A stretch of DNA of 64,000 nt from Tetranychus cinnabarinus (taxonomy: Eukaryota > Arthropoda > Arachnida > Trombidiformes > Tetranychidae): NCBI GenBank assembly GCA_022266195.1, contig WHVY01000001.1, positions 17,670,001 to 17,734,000 on the forward strand, written 5' to 3'. The notes beneath the pieces are model-generated. The model saw nothing but the letters and a program-made list of their open reading frames with translations. It was not told where the DNA came from and searched no databases. A program made the translations under genes and the position numbers. Positions 33,296-45,474 of this stretch are shown piece after piece (within the stretch, counting starts at the first letter, position 1; each line of letters opens with the position of its first letter).

Positions 33296-36200
33296 AACAA
33301 AAGAGCTGGTCGCCATCAAATCCTAGTGGTGGTGGAAGCAATTCTTCTGATGATAGTGTAATTGAATCAACTGAGAACGATTCACTATTATATTCAAGGA
33401 GTTCCAAAGCAAGAATAGACCGATCAACCTACCTTCTTCCCCTCGGGTAAGCTTTTTTATTTCATCGCATTTCATGCATCTCTTTCTCCTCTTACACTTT
33501 TTGTTTCACATCTTTTGTTACCCTTCACTCTACTTTTGACTCTTTCTCTTCCATCCTTCACTTTTTTTCTAGCATCTATTATCTGATTGTCTATATTCAT
33601 TTCTGTTCTCTCTTCTCTATCAATTTCTCCCTTTTTCTCTCGTGTGTGTGTGTGAATTTTTTTATCTAGTCAATTTAATAACATTATGCTGGTGGGTGAT
33701 TGTTTGTTAGTGTATTCTTACATTATCACCTATAGCTTTGTCATTTTCTCGTTACCTTTTTGTTAGTATTGAACACAACCATCAGTCATTTATCATTGCC
33801 ACTATCAAGGAGATTAATTGAACTAAAAACTGCATCCACTTTCAATATTATAACATGATATTTCCTCTCGCTTCTTTTCCATATAGTAACCGAAGGCCCA
33901 GCCTGGGCTCGGACCAACTTGCCCCATCCTCATCTTTATTCAAACGTTTCAGTTGCCTGTGTTGCCTTTGTAATTGTTTCTCATCATTACTCAGCAAGAT
34001 GGGTGGACTATTGTGTCGTAAAAAACATTATGAAGCTCGCACTGTTGCCATCGGTCGACCCAATGCTCGTGACAAATATCCAACTAACATTATTCGCAAT
34101 CAAAAATATAACATTGTCACCTTTTTACCTGTTGTTCTCTTCAATCAGTTCAAATTTTTTCTCAACCTTTATTTCCTTCTCATGGCTTGTTCACAATTCA
34201 TACCTGAATTTAAAGTAGGCTTGTTGTACACTTACTGGGCTCCTCTGGGTTTTGTTTTAGCAGCCACTTTGATTCGTGAAGCTGTTGACGATATATTAAG
34301 ATATAAGCGAGACAAAGCAGTCAATTCACAACTTTACAGAATTTTAACACCTGATGGTGTAGTTGCTCTGCCCAGCTCTAAAATTAGGGTTGGTGATATC
34401 ATCATTGTTGACAAAGATCAACGAGTACCTGCAGATATGGTTTTTCTTAAAACAAGTGAAAAGAATGGTGCCTGTTTCATTAGAACAGATCAACTTGATG
34501 GTGAAACAGATTGGAAATTGCGACTTGCTGTGCCAGCAACTCAAGAATTTGATTCTATTGAAGAAATATTTAAATGTGATGCACTAGTTTATACTGAAGA
34601 ACCTCGTCTCGATATCCACAGTTTTAATGGTAAATTTACTTTGAATGATGCTGCCATTTCTCTGGGAATCGAGAATACACTTTGGGCAAATACTGTTATA
34701 GCCTCAGGTACAGCTACTGGTGTTGTAATCTATACAGGACCTGAGACAAGAAGTGTCATGAATAATTTGGAGCCAAGAAGTAAAGTGTGTTTATTAGATA
34801 TAGAAGTTAACGAGCTCACCAAAGTGCTATTTATGGCAGTTGTTGTTCTTTCTACTGCTATGATTTGCTTAAAAGGCTTCAACGGCCCTTGGTATCGATA
34901 TTGGTTCCGTTTTCTTCTTCTCTTCTCTTACATCATCCCTATCTCATTGAGAGTCAACTTAGAGATGGGACGCGTTGTCTATTCTTACATGATTCAAAGG
35001 GATATTGAAATTCCAGGAACTATTGTGCGGACAACCACCATTCCTGAAGACCTGGGTAGAATATCATACTTGTTAACAGATAAAACTGGTACTCTCACTC
35101 GTAATGAAATGGTTTTCAAAAAGATACATTTAGGCAAAGTCTCTTACACACCAGAATATTTTGATGAAGTTGCTGCCATTTTGCGAGCAGCCTTTTCACC
35201 TCAAAATCAGCCTCACCATGGAAGTCATCGTAGACAAGATAGTTCAGCATCCAATATATCAATATCATCAGAGAAAAGATTTCATGCCAAACATATTCGT
35301 GTCGATTCATACGAAATCGATCGAGATACTATTTATAGAGTTCAATCTGCTGTCGCAGCCATTGCTCTTTGTCATAATGTTACACCTTCATATGACAATG
35401 ATCTTGACTCATTCAATGCTGGTAATAGTTCAGCAACTATAGATTTACTTGGGGGAAGTAACACATCACTTTCAGGCAATCCATCAGTTGCTATACCTCT
35501 ATCAATGAGAGGCATCTCTTATCAAGCATCGAGTCCTGATGAAGTTGCTTTGGTTCAGTGGACTGAAAAAGTTGGCCTTGCTTTGGTTCACCGAGACCTT
35601 AATTCAATGAAACTCCGAAATCCTCTTGGAATGATTATGAACTATGAAATTCTTCAAATTTTTCCATTCTCCTCTGAAACTAAAAGAATGGGTATTATTG
35701 TCCGAGATATGGCAACAAAGGAAATTATTTTTCTTCTGAAAGGAGCCGATGTTGTCATGAATCAAATTATTCAATACAGTGACTGGTTACAAGAACAATG
35801 TGATAATATGGCTCGATCTGGTCTTAGAACATTAGTGGTGGCCCGAAAATTCCTCAGTGAAGATCAATATGCTGATTTCCAATTCAGATATCATCAAGCT
35901 AAACTCTGCCTTCATGATAGAGCAGCAAGAATGGGATCTGTACTCGCAACTTTAGAAAAAGACATGGAGCTTCTTTGTTTAACAGGTTAGAAATGCGACT
36001 TTTATTAAATCACACAGCATCAAATTTTTTCATTCAACTAATGTTTGTTCATCTTTTTCTTTTAAATAAATAGGTGTAGAGGATAGATTACAAGAAGGAG
36101 TACCGACAACATTGAAAGGGTTACAAGACGCTGGTATAAAAATTTGGATGTTGACTGGTGACAAATTAGAAACAGCTCAAAGTATCGCTAAAGCTTCCCA

Positions 36201-37263
36201 GCTTGTTAAGAGGATGCAAGAAATGTATGTTTTCCGGCCAATTGAGTCAAGAAGTGAAGCAAATATGGAGTTGAACAACTTTAGGCGTAAAAATGACTGT
36301 CCACTTGTTATTAGGGGTGAAGATTTAGAAATATGTTTGAAAAATTATCCTCAAGTTTTCATGGAAATTTCTTGTCAATGTCCCGCTGTTATCTGTTGCC
36401 GTTGTTCACCAACACAAAAGGCTGAAGTAGTTCGTCTCATTCAAAATTACACTGGACGACGTGCTTGTGCAATTGGAGATGGAGGTAATGATGTTTCAAT
36501 GATCCAAACAGCAGCCATTGGTATTGGTATTGTTGGTAAAGAAGGTCAACAAGCTTCTCTTGCCGCAGACTTTTCCATTACTCAGTTTAATCACATTTAT
36601 CGTCTCATTCTTCTTCATGGACGTTACAGTTACAAAAGATCAGCCCAATTATGCCAATTTATTATCCACCGTGGTCTTATTATATCAACCTTACAAGCTA
36701 TTTTCTCTTCTATTTTCTATTTCGCTTCTGTTGCTCTTTACCCAAGTTTACTCTTGGTCGGATATGCAACACTTTACACCATGTTCCCCGTTTTCTCCTT
36801 GGTACTGGACAAAGATGTACCACCTCATCTAGTCATTCGTTACCCAGAGCTGTACAAGTTAATGAAAGGTCGATCATTAACGTACAAAACCTTTTTCATT
36901 TGGGTATTAATCAGCATCTACCAAGGAGGCGTAATCATGTATGGTGCAATGTTGCTATTTAATGATGAGCTAATCCATGTGGTTGCAATAACCTTTACTT
37001 CGGTAATCCTTACTGAGTTACTAATGTTGGCTTTTACTGTTCGTACATGGCATTGGCTAATGATTGTCGCCGAGTTCATTAGTTTATCCTTTTACTTGAT
37101 GACCCTGATAATATTTCCCCAATACTTCGACGAAACGTTCATCCAAACTCGTGCCTTCCTATGGAAAGTAATCCTATTAACTATTGTCAGTTGTTTACCC
37201 TTGTACATTTTGAAGTTTTTGCATAGGAAGATCGCCCCGCCAAGTCACTGTAAATTGACTTAA
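33292..37263 (+). CDS. ATP9B: ATP9-type P4-ATPase (phospholipid flippase, class II type 9)
   Basis: Three exons (33292-33446, 33887-35985, 36074-37263) join in phase to 1147 aa, the usual length of ATP9B. The class is thought to move phospholipids or regulate endosome-Golgi traffic, and works without a CDC50 subunit (family knowledge). Visible motifs: RNQKYN and FNQFKFFLNLYFLLMACSQF before TM1-2; LDGETDWK in the actuator (the family's dephosphorylation DGET); IIPISLR in TM4; DKTGT with phospho-Asp450; SSPDEVALVQW and KGAD in the nucleotide domain; LTGDKLETA; and GDGGNDVSMI near residue 887. Six C-terminal TM segments end in APPSHCKLT. The first exon is low complexity, and its ATG lies inside the TRIAP1 stop. 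If that is not used, Met in SKMGGLLCRKK (34000) is the next candidate. ATP9A or ATP9B cannot be separated in an arthropod. Confidence 0.95.
33447..33886. other. First ATP9 intron
   Basis: 440 bp, strongly pyrimidine-rich (CT-rich runs through 33480-33640) with a short (TG)n run near 33641-33653. The 3' splice site is ATATAG|T. An ATG in it opens a frame into exon 2, but that part is intronic on the model preferred here. Confidence 0.6.
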
Positions 37264-40200
37264 TTGTATTAGAAACATCGTTTGATGTGCTTTCTCTTCT
37301 CCTCCACTTTTACTTTCTCCTCTTTCCTTTTCATTCTCTTGTCTCTATCTACATACATATACGCATACAAATATTCCCATTCTCTTATTTTTCTCTCTAT
37401 CTCTCAGCCTTTTGTATGAATGATATTATGTGCTGAGAAAAAAACTAAAAATATCTTTTTGATTAATTTAAATCAACAATATTCAAACCCAACGGAAAAA
37501 CAAGCCTTCAATCAATGCTTGGCCACTGAAATATAAATGGAATCAATATCAAAAACCATTCGTCATCTGATGAAATAAAACCAACCAGAGTAAATATTAT
37601 CTATTGAAGATCAGCAAAAAGTGTTAAGCCTCCCAATTATGTAAAATTCAGCTCAACAAATGATGCAAAGGAAAAAAAACTTATATCATGAAAAGTGAAA
37701 TTTTGAGAGGCATTCACAGAGGAAACACAAGAGACTATCATATTTCCATGATACCAAAACGGAAACAATTAAAACACCGGAAGATTGTAAACAACGCAAA
37801 CAACGTGAACAACCTTGAAAATGATTTACACCTTGGAGAGAAATAAATCAAAGACCTCTAAAGAAACAAAAATTTGCGAAAAAAGACAGAAAACAACTCG
37901 TTCTTTCCATGTATAAATTTTTAAAAGTTAAATCTTTGTTTTGGTTTATCGTAATTTCTTTGATTACTATGTCTTCGTCTTTTTTCATCTCACCCATTCA
38001 ACCCTTTTTTCTGCATTCTCATTCTTTCCTTCTCATCTTTCATATTTTCTTTGCCCTTACTTTTGCTTTCATTTTTTTTTCATTTATCGCTGTTTTTATC
38101 CTTGAAGTGTGTAAAAGACTTGTACTCATCACCAGTTAAACTTCAAATCAACAAAAAAGGCACCGAAAGCACAGGAGTAATTCCAACTTCGAAGATTTGA
38201 ACAAGGAATGGTAAAAGAAATTTTTCTCGACTTACAAAGGCAAAGCGCAAAAACAACTAAAACATGTTTATATTTTACTGTTATATTGGAGAAAAAGGAA
38301 AGCAAAACGAAGCAAAAAATGAACATTAATTAAAATGACATGTTCAGTCTGAAAAATGTGACTTTACTCATTTACGCGTTGATTAAATTAATATTAATGG
38401 AAAAGTTATCATTGCAGAGTAATTATCACATCACAGCCTATTTTTAGCTGTTGGTGTTGATATTATGTAAATGAATTATTAGTAATATTCAAAATTATCA
38501 CCAAATTCATCAAACCTGCTATCAAAACTAACAATGAGTTGAATAGCCATCAATATTTTTAACCCGAGGAACCAAATATATTTGTTAAAATCTGTGATTT
38601 TTCCGTTAAACCAAAATAACAAAAGTAGGCAAAATCCAGTGACCTTTGCATTTGTTTCCTGTTGATGATGATGATGATGAATAAGAAATAGATGTTATAT
38701 CGTTGATGATGTTAAACTGTGTTATTATTTTGTCACTTGGTGACACTCAATGAAGCCACTGATGTTGTATTGCTCTTTATCTGAACCATAACCGACAATT
38801 GACAACGAGCGATCTCTAAATACTGCAAGACTAGAAGATGAGACAAAACAAAAAAGTGTATTTTCACTGTAAATACAATTAACTTTTTCTTTCCTTTCTT
38901 GCTTTCTTTTTTTTACGGAAAAAGGTCCAACGTTTGTAGACTAATTTTTGACTTTATATTCTGTTGATGGTGATGTTGCCAAAAAAATATTTGTGACTTG
39001 GAAAGTCTTTTAACCCACCAAAGACGAGCGGGATCCTTTTTCATCTTCTCCTTCACCATCTTCATCTTGGGCCACATTTCGTCTTAACTGTCATCCGATC
39101 TAAGAAAAACGAAAGATTGATTCACTATTTTTTAATCTTTTAATTTGCGTGTTACACGTATTAATACACTCGAGCCTAGTTGCTTGTAGGCCACATTCAA
39201 GACTAATCATTACATTTCCTTATTGAAAAGTAATTAGGAATTTGTCATTTACTGTTAATTACAACTACAATGAAGACGTCTTTCAAAGGCCCAATAGATG
39301 TAAATACACTTACAATGTACATAGACATAGACTTGTATTCCGCTTCTGTGATAATCTTAATCTTGATTCCTTGTTCCAGCTTCTTGCTTGGTTAATCACA
39401 ACATCAAATTATCATTCTAATTAACACAAAATTCAGTTACACTTTTCCTGCAAAACAATTGAACAGCTAACATTATCAACATTGTCATAAGTATCCAAGA
39501 AAGGCTCTTTGTATACACAGCCTTTGTTACTTTACTCATTTGATTGTTGCTTAATTGAGCCTAAATCTAGAAGCTGTTAATGCAATGGTTAATACAATGG
39601 ACCACAAAATGGCAGTACTGATTAATGAATTATTTACAATGGACAATTTAATGGATTAACAGCGCAATGAATAACCTTCTTTCTATACCAACTTAACCCA
39701 ACTTGAACCAACTTGGAGATTTAAGCGTTTCAAGTTGTTGCAGGTTAATTTTGCCTTTTATAAAATGATTATCTTGAAATGTTTCCATTAATTTAATGTT
39801 TCCCTTTTTTGGTTAATATTTTGGATGATAAATCAACTAATGAATTAATTTTAGACCGTGATTCCTATGTAAATAATTTTGTCAATTGTTACTTTTAGGT
39901 CTAACTTAAACCGATTCACATTGAAGCAGCATCGGAACAGCACTGTGATCCTAAATTTGATAATACTAATGGTAAAGATGTTAATTTAACCACAAAAAAG
40001 GGAAAATTTTGGGTTAATTTTACAAAGTCAATTTTAGTTGATTACTCCTTACTGTTTACTTATGATTACAATCACAGATACATGTAATAATGGTAATAAC
40101 CAGTTGACCATAATTTAAACGAATGTTTGTTTGTTTCTTCCTTTCAACTGTTCAACTATTATTATCATCATGAACGTAATTATAATAAAGTTGAATATGA

Positions 40201-43200
40201 TGATTATGATGGCGATAATGATGATGAGATAGACTTGAAATGTAGCTTTACAATCTCAGTTTCAATCTCATTTTGAACGCGTTGTTTCCCTGCTCTCAGT
40301 AAATTGTTATTTAAATTTGCTTACCTCGACAAACTGTCTCAGTCTTTGCTTTATTATAATTATTTTTCATTATTATTATCATTGAGATTAACATAAACAT
40401 TCATAAGTCTAGTGAGACTAAAATACAAACATAACTGACGATTCAACACTTCATTATATTCACAATTATCACTGCAACTGTTGACATTTAAAAGGGAAAA
40501 ACGCAAATTACTGAACTTTGTAATTCAATATTCAATTTAATTTCATTAACAGAAACAACTATGATTCAGAATTATTTAACGCAATTGAAAAATAGCTTTA
40601 ATACAAATGTAATGACAATGATTTGTCAGTCAAACTGGCAAAATTTGCTCGAGTTATGAATTTCAAGACAATTGATTTGAATGGAGCATTTGATTAATTC
40701 TTGTTTAATTGTTTGACACATTTTGAATTAATTGATTTATGTTTCAGATTGTAGTTTATGTTTAAATTGGTTAGCGTATTTTGATCATTTTAAGGTAAAC
40801 AATGTCAAAATATATGCGACAATTAATCTCTCAACTCGCTTAACGTAATTGCAATGTAAACACGAAAAAAGTGAAAATCATTTATCACACTGTCAATCCA
40901 TCTTATTCAATGTTTAACCAAAATATCAAAAATGCAACAATTTACTGATGATAATCCCTTTTTACCAAGAATTGAGATTAAAATTTTTGCTCCAAAACTC
41001 GCCAGTTGTTATTTGCAATGTTAAACTTTCTCTTGCAATAAAAGGTTAACTTGTTCAACAGTTGGAAGGAAAATATCGTTCAAGTTAAGGGAAAAAATGA
41101 GAGTATAGACTGCAATTGAATATTCATTTTCTTGATAATTGTTGCTGTTCTCAGAAGCAGACAAACTAGTCAATATTTTTTGGTAAATTGTTAACTTAAT
41201 TGTTAATATTCATTGTCATGATTTACAAAATTACTCTGAAAATGTTGATGGCTGGTGTTGACCAATAGCAAAAAGATTGGCATTTGTTTGATCAATCGAT
41301 GGTGAATGAATGTGTTGGGATAGTTGAAGAAAAAATTTTTATGCTGACAGAATCTCAGGAAATACATCATCGTCAGTACTTAGTAGGAACAGGGGAAATG
41401 TAAAACAAAAAGTCAAACATAAGATGATATTCAAGTTAATCACAAGTCGGCAAAATGCTCTTTAGCCACATTTTAAAGAATTTTGTTGAAAAGAATCTTA
41501 TATAATATTTGATTGAAGGCAAAAAGAGAGACAGAAGATGAAGATGTTGACGACCATGATAGGCATGTTGATGATGCACTTTGCTACTTCTTAAGTCTCA
41601 AGTAAACATATTTTTTTGCGGTTGTTTTTTGGTTAAGTGAAACTCTTCCTCAGTCCCATTTGGCCAAGTTAAATATATACGCAGTCCATGAATGAGACTT
41701 AATTTTGCTTCAACATTATCTTTGATTTACCAGTACTCCTGTTGTAGTTGATGATGCGACTGCTACCACTTTGGAGGTTTAAATTGTAGTAAGATTATTG
41801 ATGTTTTCTCGAGGATTGACTTGTCACAATAAATATATAACTCAAGACAAAAGGGTGACCCGTCCAGAAAAAAGCAGGGGAACCTCCTAGTTCAAGCTTT
41901 ATCCTTTAGCCTTGCTTATTTTTTTCACCATCCTTTACCATTCCTTTTCCTTGACTTTTGCCTTTTCTTCCAAAAACTGTCAAAAGTTACAAATGAAAAA
42001 TGTTAATTATAATGATGAAGGCATTAATTACTGGGTTAAAGAAACCACTGTTAACTGTAAAAATCAACTTGACACAGTTTAACTTTTTTTAACTCTTACA
42101 ATACTTACAATATTTTTGGCTTCACTTTCACTAAACCATTGAGATCACTATATCCATTTGGACTTTTTTTCACACAAACAAAAGGATAGAGACAGAAAAA
42201 GAGTTGACCATTTTAGTTAATTGTTGCCTTTTGTGTGAGAAATATAATTAATTACATCGAAGATGCATCTCATTAGGTTCAAATCATTTGCAACAATAAA
42301 TAACAAAAAACAAACCAAAGATCACAAACAAAAAAAGCTAAAATGGTTAATCCGGGAAAAATTAGCGCCTTTTCAGCTTCCAGTGATGAGCTTTAGCGGT
42401 CAATACAAATTTTAAAGTTAAAAGTAATATTTTTTAATAACTTATGCATTAAAGAACCAATTTAAGTTTATTATAGTCTCATAATGATTATATTATCATG
42501 AAATTGATATTCAACAGAATGAAAATTATGAAAAAGTTAATCAAATGTAAAACATAAAATTATAACCATTATTTGGTGTAACTTTATACTTATATTGTTA
42601 GAAGATAATATTACAGTCGCCATCTAATTAATAACACAAACTAGAGTTTTGATTATCTTTCAATAAGAGGTTGACAATCAATTATATGATCGGAATCAAT
42701 GTCAATCTGATTTGTTTAAAAGATTCATTTTGCTTTTCAATCCTTCAGTGAAAACCAACAATTGTTAGCTTTGTTAGTTTATGTGATACTTTCAAGTTTC
42801 AGATGATCATGACGATGACAAGCGATGATAATGATAATAAGACAACAGAATAATAATAATGATCTAATCAAATTTTTATACGGAATACAGAATGAATTCA
42901 GAATGAAATGCCAATTCTCCGCCTTGTTACTCGTTCCGCCTTCATCTTAACCCCTGTTAACCAATAGAGAGGCTGAAGAAGGTAAATTTTGTACCAATCA
43001 GAAGCATCTTATTTATATTTTGTGCTGTAGGAAGGAGAGAGAGAGAGAGAGAGAGGAAGATGAGAGGATGAGGATGAAGATGATGATAGAGATTAGAGTA
43101 AAGAAGGTAAAGATGATAAAAAGTAAGGTTTGAATGAAGCATCCCGAAGTAAGTTGAAAGGCGTAAACAATTAAACTTGAAAGCTTGCCTTGGAGCTGCG

Positions 43201-43827
43201 CTTGAGTATGTTTCAAGTGTTGTGGCATTTTTGTGTGTGTGTTTTTGTGCTTCTATCTGTTATTTGCGTCATTGTTGACTGTGTATTTTGCATGCTACAA
43301 CAACGTCTATGAACCATATAGTAGGTCTGGGAGTTTCATCTTGATCGCCTCATCCTTTCCCTTTTTACACTTTATTACATTTCTTGTTCTTGTGCTCGTT
43401 TTCAATCATCCTTACCCGTTATATCTGAATGCCCGGTTGATAACCAAACATCCATAGTAACTTGAGATACTGAAGAGACGAACACTTTTTGTAGGGTTTG
43501 CTAGTGTTGGAGGAAGACTAGGAATAAGGAAAGAGGTGTTGAAATTGCAAGAATAGAGTTAAGTGAAGTGAAAAAAGTCAAGTGAAATTGACTGCTTTTT
43601 ATAATCTTTTTGTTTTCACCAATCATTAGTTGATTTGTTTTATTTCATATTTCACTTGTCTTAGCACGGGAGAGTGAATATTCAATAATTAGCAACGATA
43701 ATAGCAATTAAACAAGCTCCATTTAAAACTAAGTCTTTTTCATTATCAATTTACTATTTTGTTTTGGTTTCCCTTTTCCCCGTCATCTTAACATTTTCAC
43801 ATGTTTATTTGTCAACAGGCCTCATCA
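37264..43827. other. 6.6 kb gene-poor region upstream of Pax1/9
   Basis: The first few hundred bases are the ATP9 3' end. The rest is AT-rich without a credible coding frame. Simple repeats occur: GATGAT near 38664-38682 and a (GA)n run at about 43034-43055. An acceptor CAACAG at 43813-43818 shows that the Pax gene has at least one untranslated exon upstream. Given how tightly genes are packed elsewhere, this stretch probably holds Pax regulatory DNA (inference). Confidence 0.5.
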
Positions 43828-45474
43828 ATGAATACAATTGGTGAGTATTTTAAAGCCAATTTAGTTTTGATCATCATCAGTTGTTTTAAATTTTAATATA
43901 AAGTCTAGTTTAATATAATTATTTGAGAATCTCTTTTTTTTCAAGATCTGTTTCAATCTTTTGTTTGTGCCTTTTGCTTGCTCTTGTTTACTTCTTAACC
44001 TCAATCTTATTGTTTTGTGACGCTCATTTTAAGCTTGTTTATTCATCTATATTAATTTATTTAGCCCGAGTTAATCAAGCCCATGGAGAGGTTAATCAAC
44101 TTGGAGGTGTATTTGTTAATGGGCGACCTTTACCAAGTGAAATACGGAATAAAATTGTTGAACTGTCCCATCTTGGAGTGCGCCCTTGTGACATAAGTAG
44201 ACGTCTAAAAGTATCCCATGGTTGTGTCTCCAAAATATTGGCTCGTTATGCCGAAACAGGATCAACTGCTCCAGGTAATATTGGTGGATCAAAGCCTAGA
44301 GTCAGTACCAAAGAAGTAAGTTAATTAGGTTCAATATTTCACTTGATTCTCTTCAATATTAAACATTCCGAAGACAAAAATTTAATCAAATGTTATGCCT
44401 TTCCATTAGTCACAGTCTTTGTCTGCTTTTAAATCGCAGTCTTTTTCCCTAAACTATTTAAGGCCTTAACATTTACTGTCATTAACCATTTCATTGTTTT
44501 AATTGTAGGTTGTCGCTGCCATTAGACGATTGAAAAAGAATGATCCAGGAATATTTGCATGGGAAATTCGTGAAGCTCTTCTAAAAGAAGGAACTTGCCA
44601 TCAATCAAATGTTCCTTCCGTAAGCAGCATAAGTCGAATACTAAGAGCGGAAAAGAACAGTTTATCATCTTCTTCGGTTTCTTCTGTATCATGTTCTTCA
44701 TCATCACCATTATCATCAACAACAAATTTATCTTACACGAATGGTTATGTGAGCTGTAAACGAGGACCACCACCACTTGCACACCATCATACCCATCACC
44801 CTCACCATCATCACCATGCATTACCTCTTCAACATCACCATCACCATCATCCTTATTCAAATAGTTTAACTCACCATCACCATCACCATCAATCGACACC
44901 ATCAAATTCAATCATCCATAATAGTCCAGAGTCACTTTCACCTTCCGGATCAAGTCCATCTTTTTACAATTCACTTTATTCAAGTTACCCTTATCCTGGA
45001 TCGGGTAATATCGCCCATTCCATGGATTCACCATCTCTAACAGCTTCACCTCATCCCATTTCATCTGGATCTTCAGCCTCAGGTCACCCTCAAACCAATT
45101 CACCTCCATCTTCAACCTCGCCCTGTTCATCGTCAACCTCAGCCTCTGTCGTTGCCACAGCTGCTGCAGCTACAATTGCCTATCACAACATGTCGAAAGC
45201 CTTTTCAACTGTTGAAGCTTCGGCTGCTGCTTTATACACTCCTGTCTATCCCGGTTTCACTTGTGCAGCCAGTGGAGTTGCTGCCGCAGCGGCTGCAGCT
45301 GCTGCTTGTGGTCACACACAGATACCTAATCAACCACCGCCGGGAACAACACCTGATACAACTAATTTTGCCTTACACACCATGAATAGAGCTTTTAATT
45401 CAGTTGATCTGGCTAATGCAATGAGAAATCCTTGGCCTTCTTCACATACAGTAACCAATCTCTTGGCAGGTTAG
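43828..45474 (+). CDS. Poxm: Paired-domain transcription factor, Pax1/9 (Pox meso) class
   Basis: Three coding exons, 43828-43840 (13 nt), 44065-44315 and 44509-45474, join in phase to 409 aa. Residues about 10-138 form a complete paired domain: GEVNQLGGVFVNGRPLPSEI, GVRPCDISRRLKVSHGCVSK, GGSKPRVSTKEVV, DPGIFAWEIREALL and NVPSVSSISRILR. The DPGIFAWEIR and CHQSNVPSVSSISRIL segments and a C-terminal WPSSHTVTNLL (vertebrate WPSSHSVTDILG, an octapeptide-like motif) place it with Pax1/9 and Drosophila Pox meso. There is no homeodomain. The middle is low complexity, with Ser, His (HHHHHH runs at 44780-44890) and Ala tracts, as in the fly gene. It acts in mesoderm patterning in the family. The stop falls inside GCAG|GTTAGT, a possible donor, so a further 3' exon cannot be excluded. 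Confidence 0.9.

Noticed and set aside
37909..38326. Hydrophobic frames downstream of ATP9
   Set aside because: Phe/Ser/Ile-rich translation of T-rich DNA on one strand and its complement on the other; no family resemblance.
44522..45136. Minus-strand Asp/Gly-rich frames
   Set aside because: Shadows of the His/Ser repeats of the Pax coding exon.
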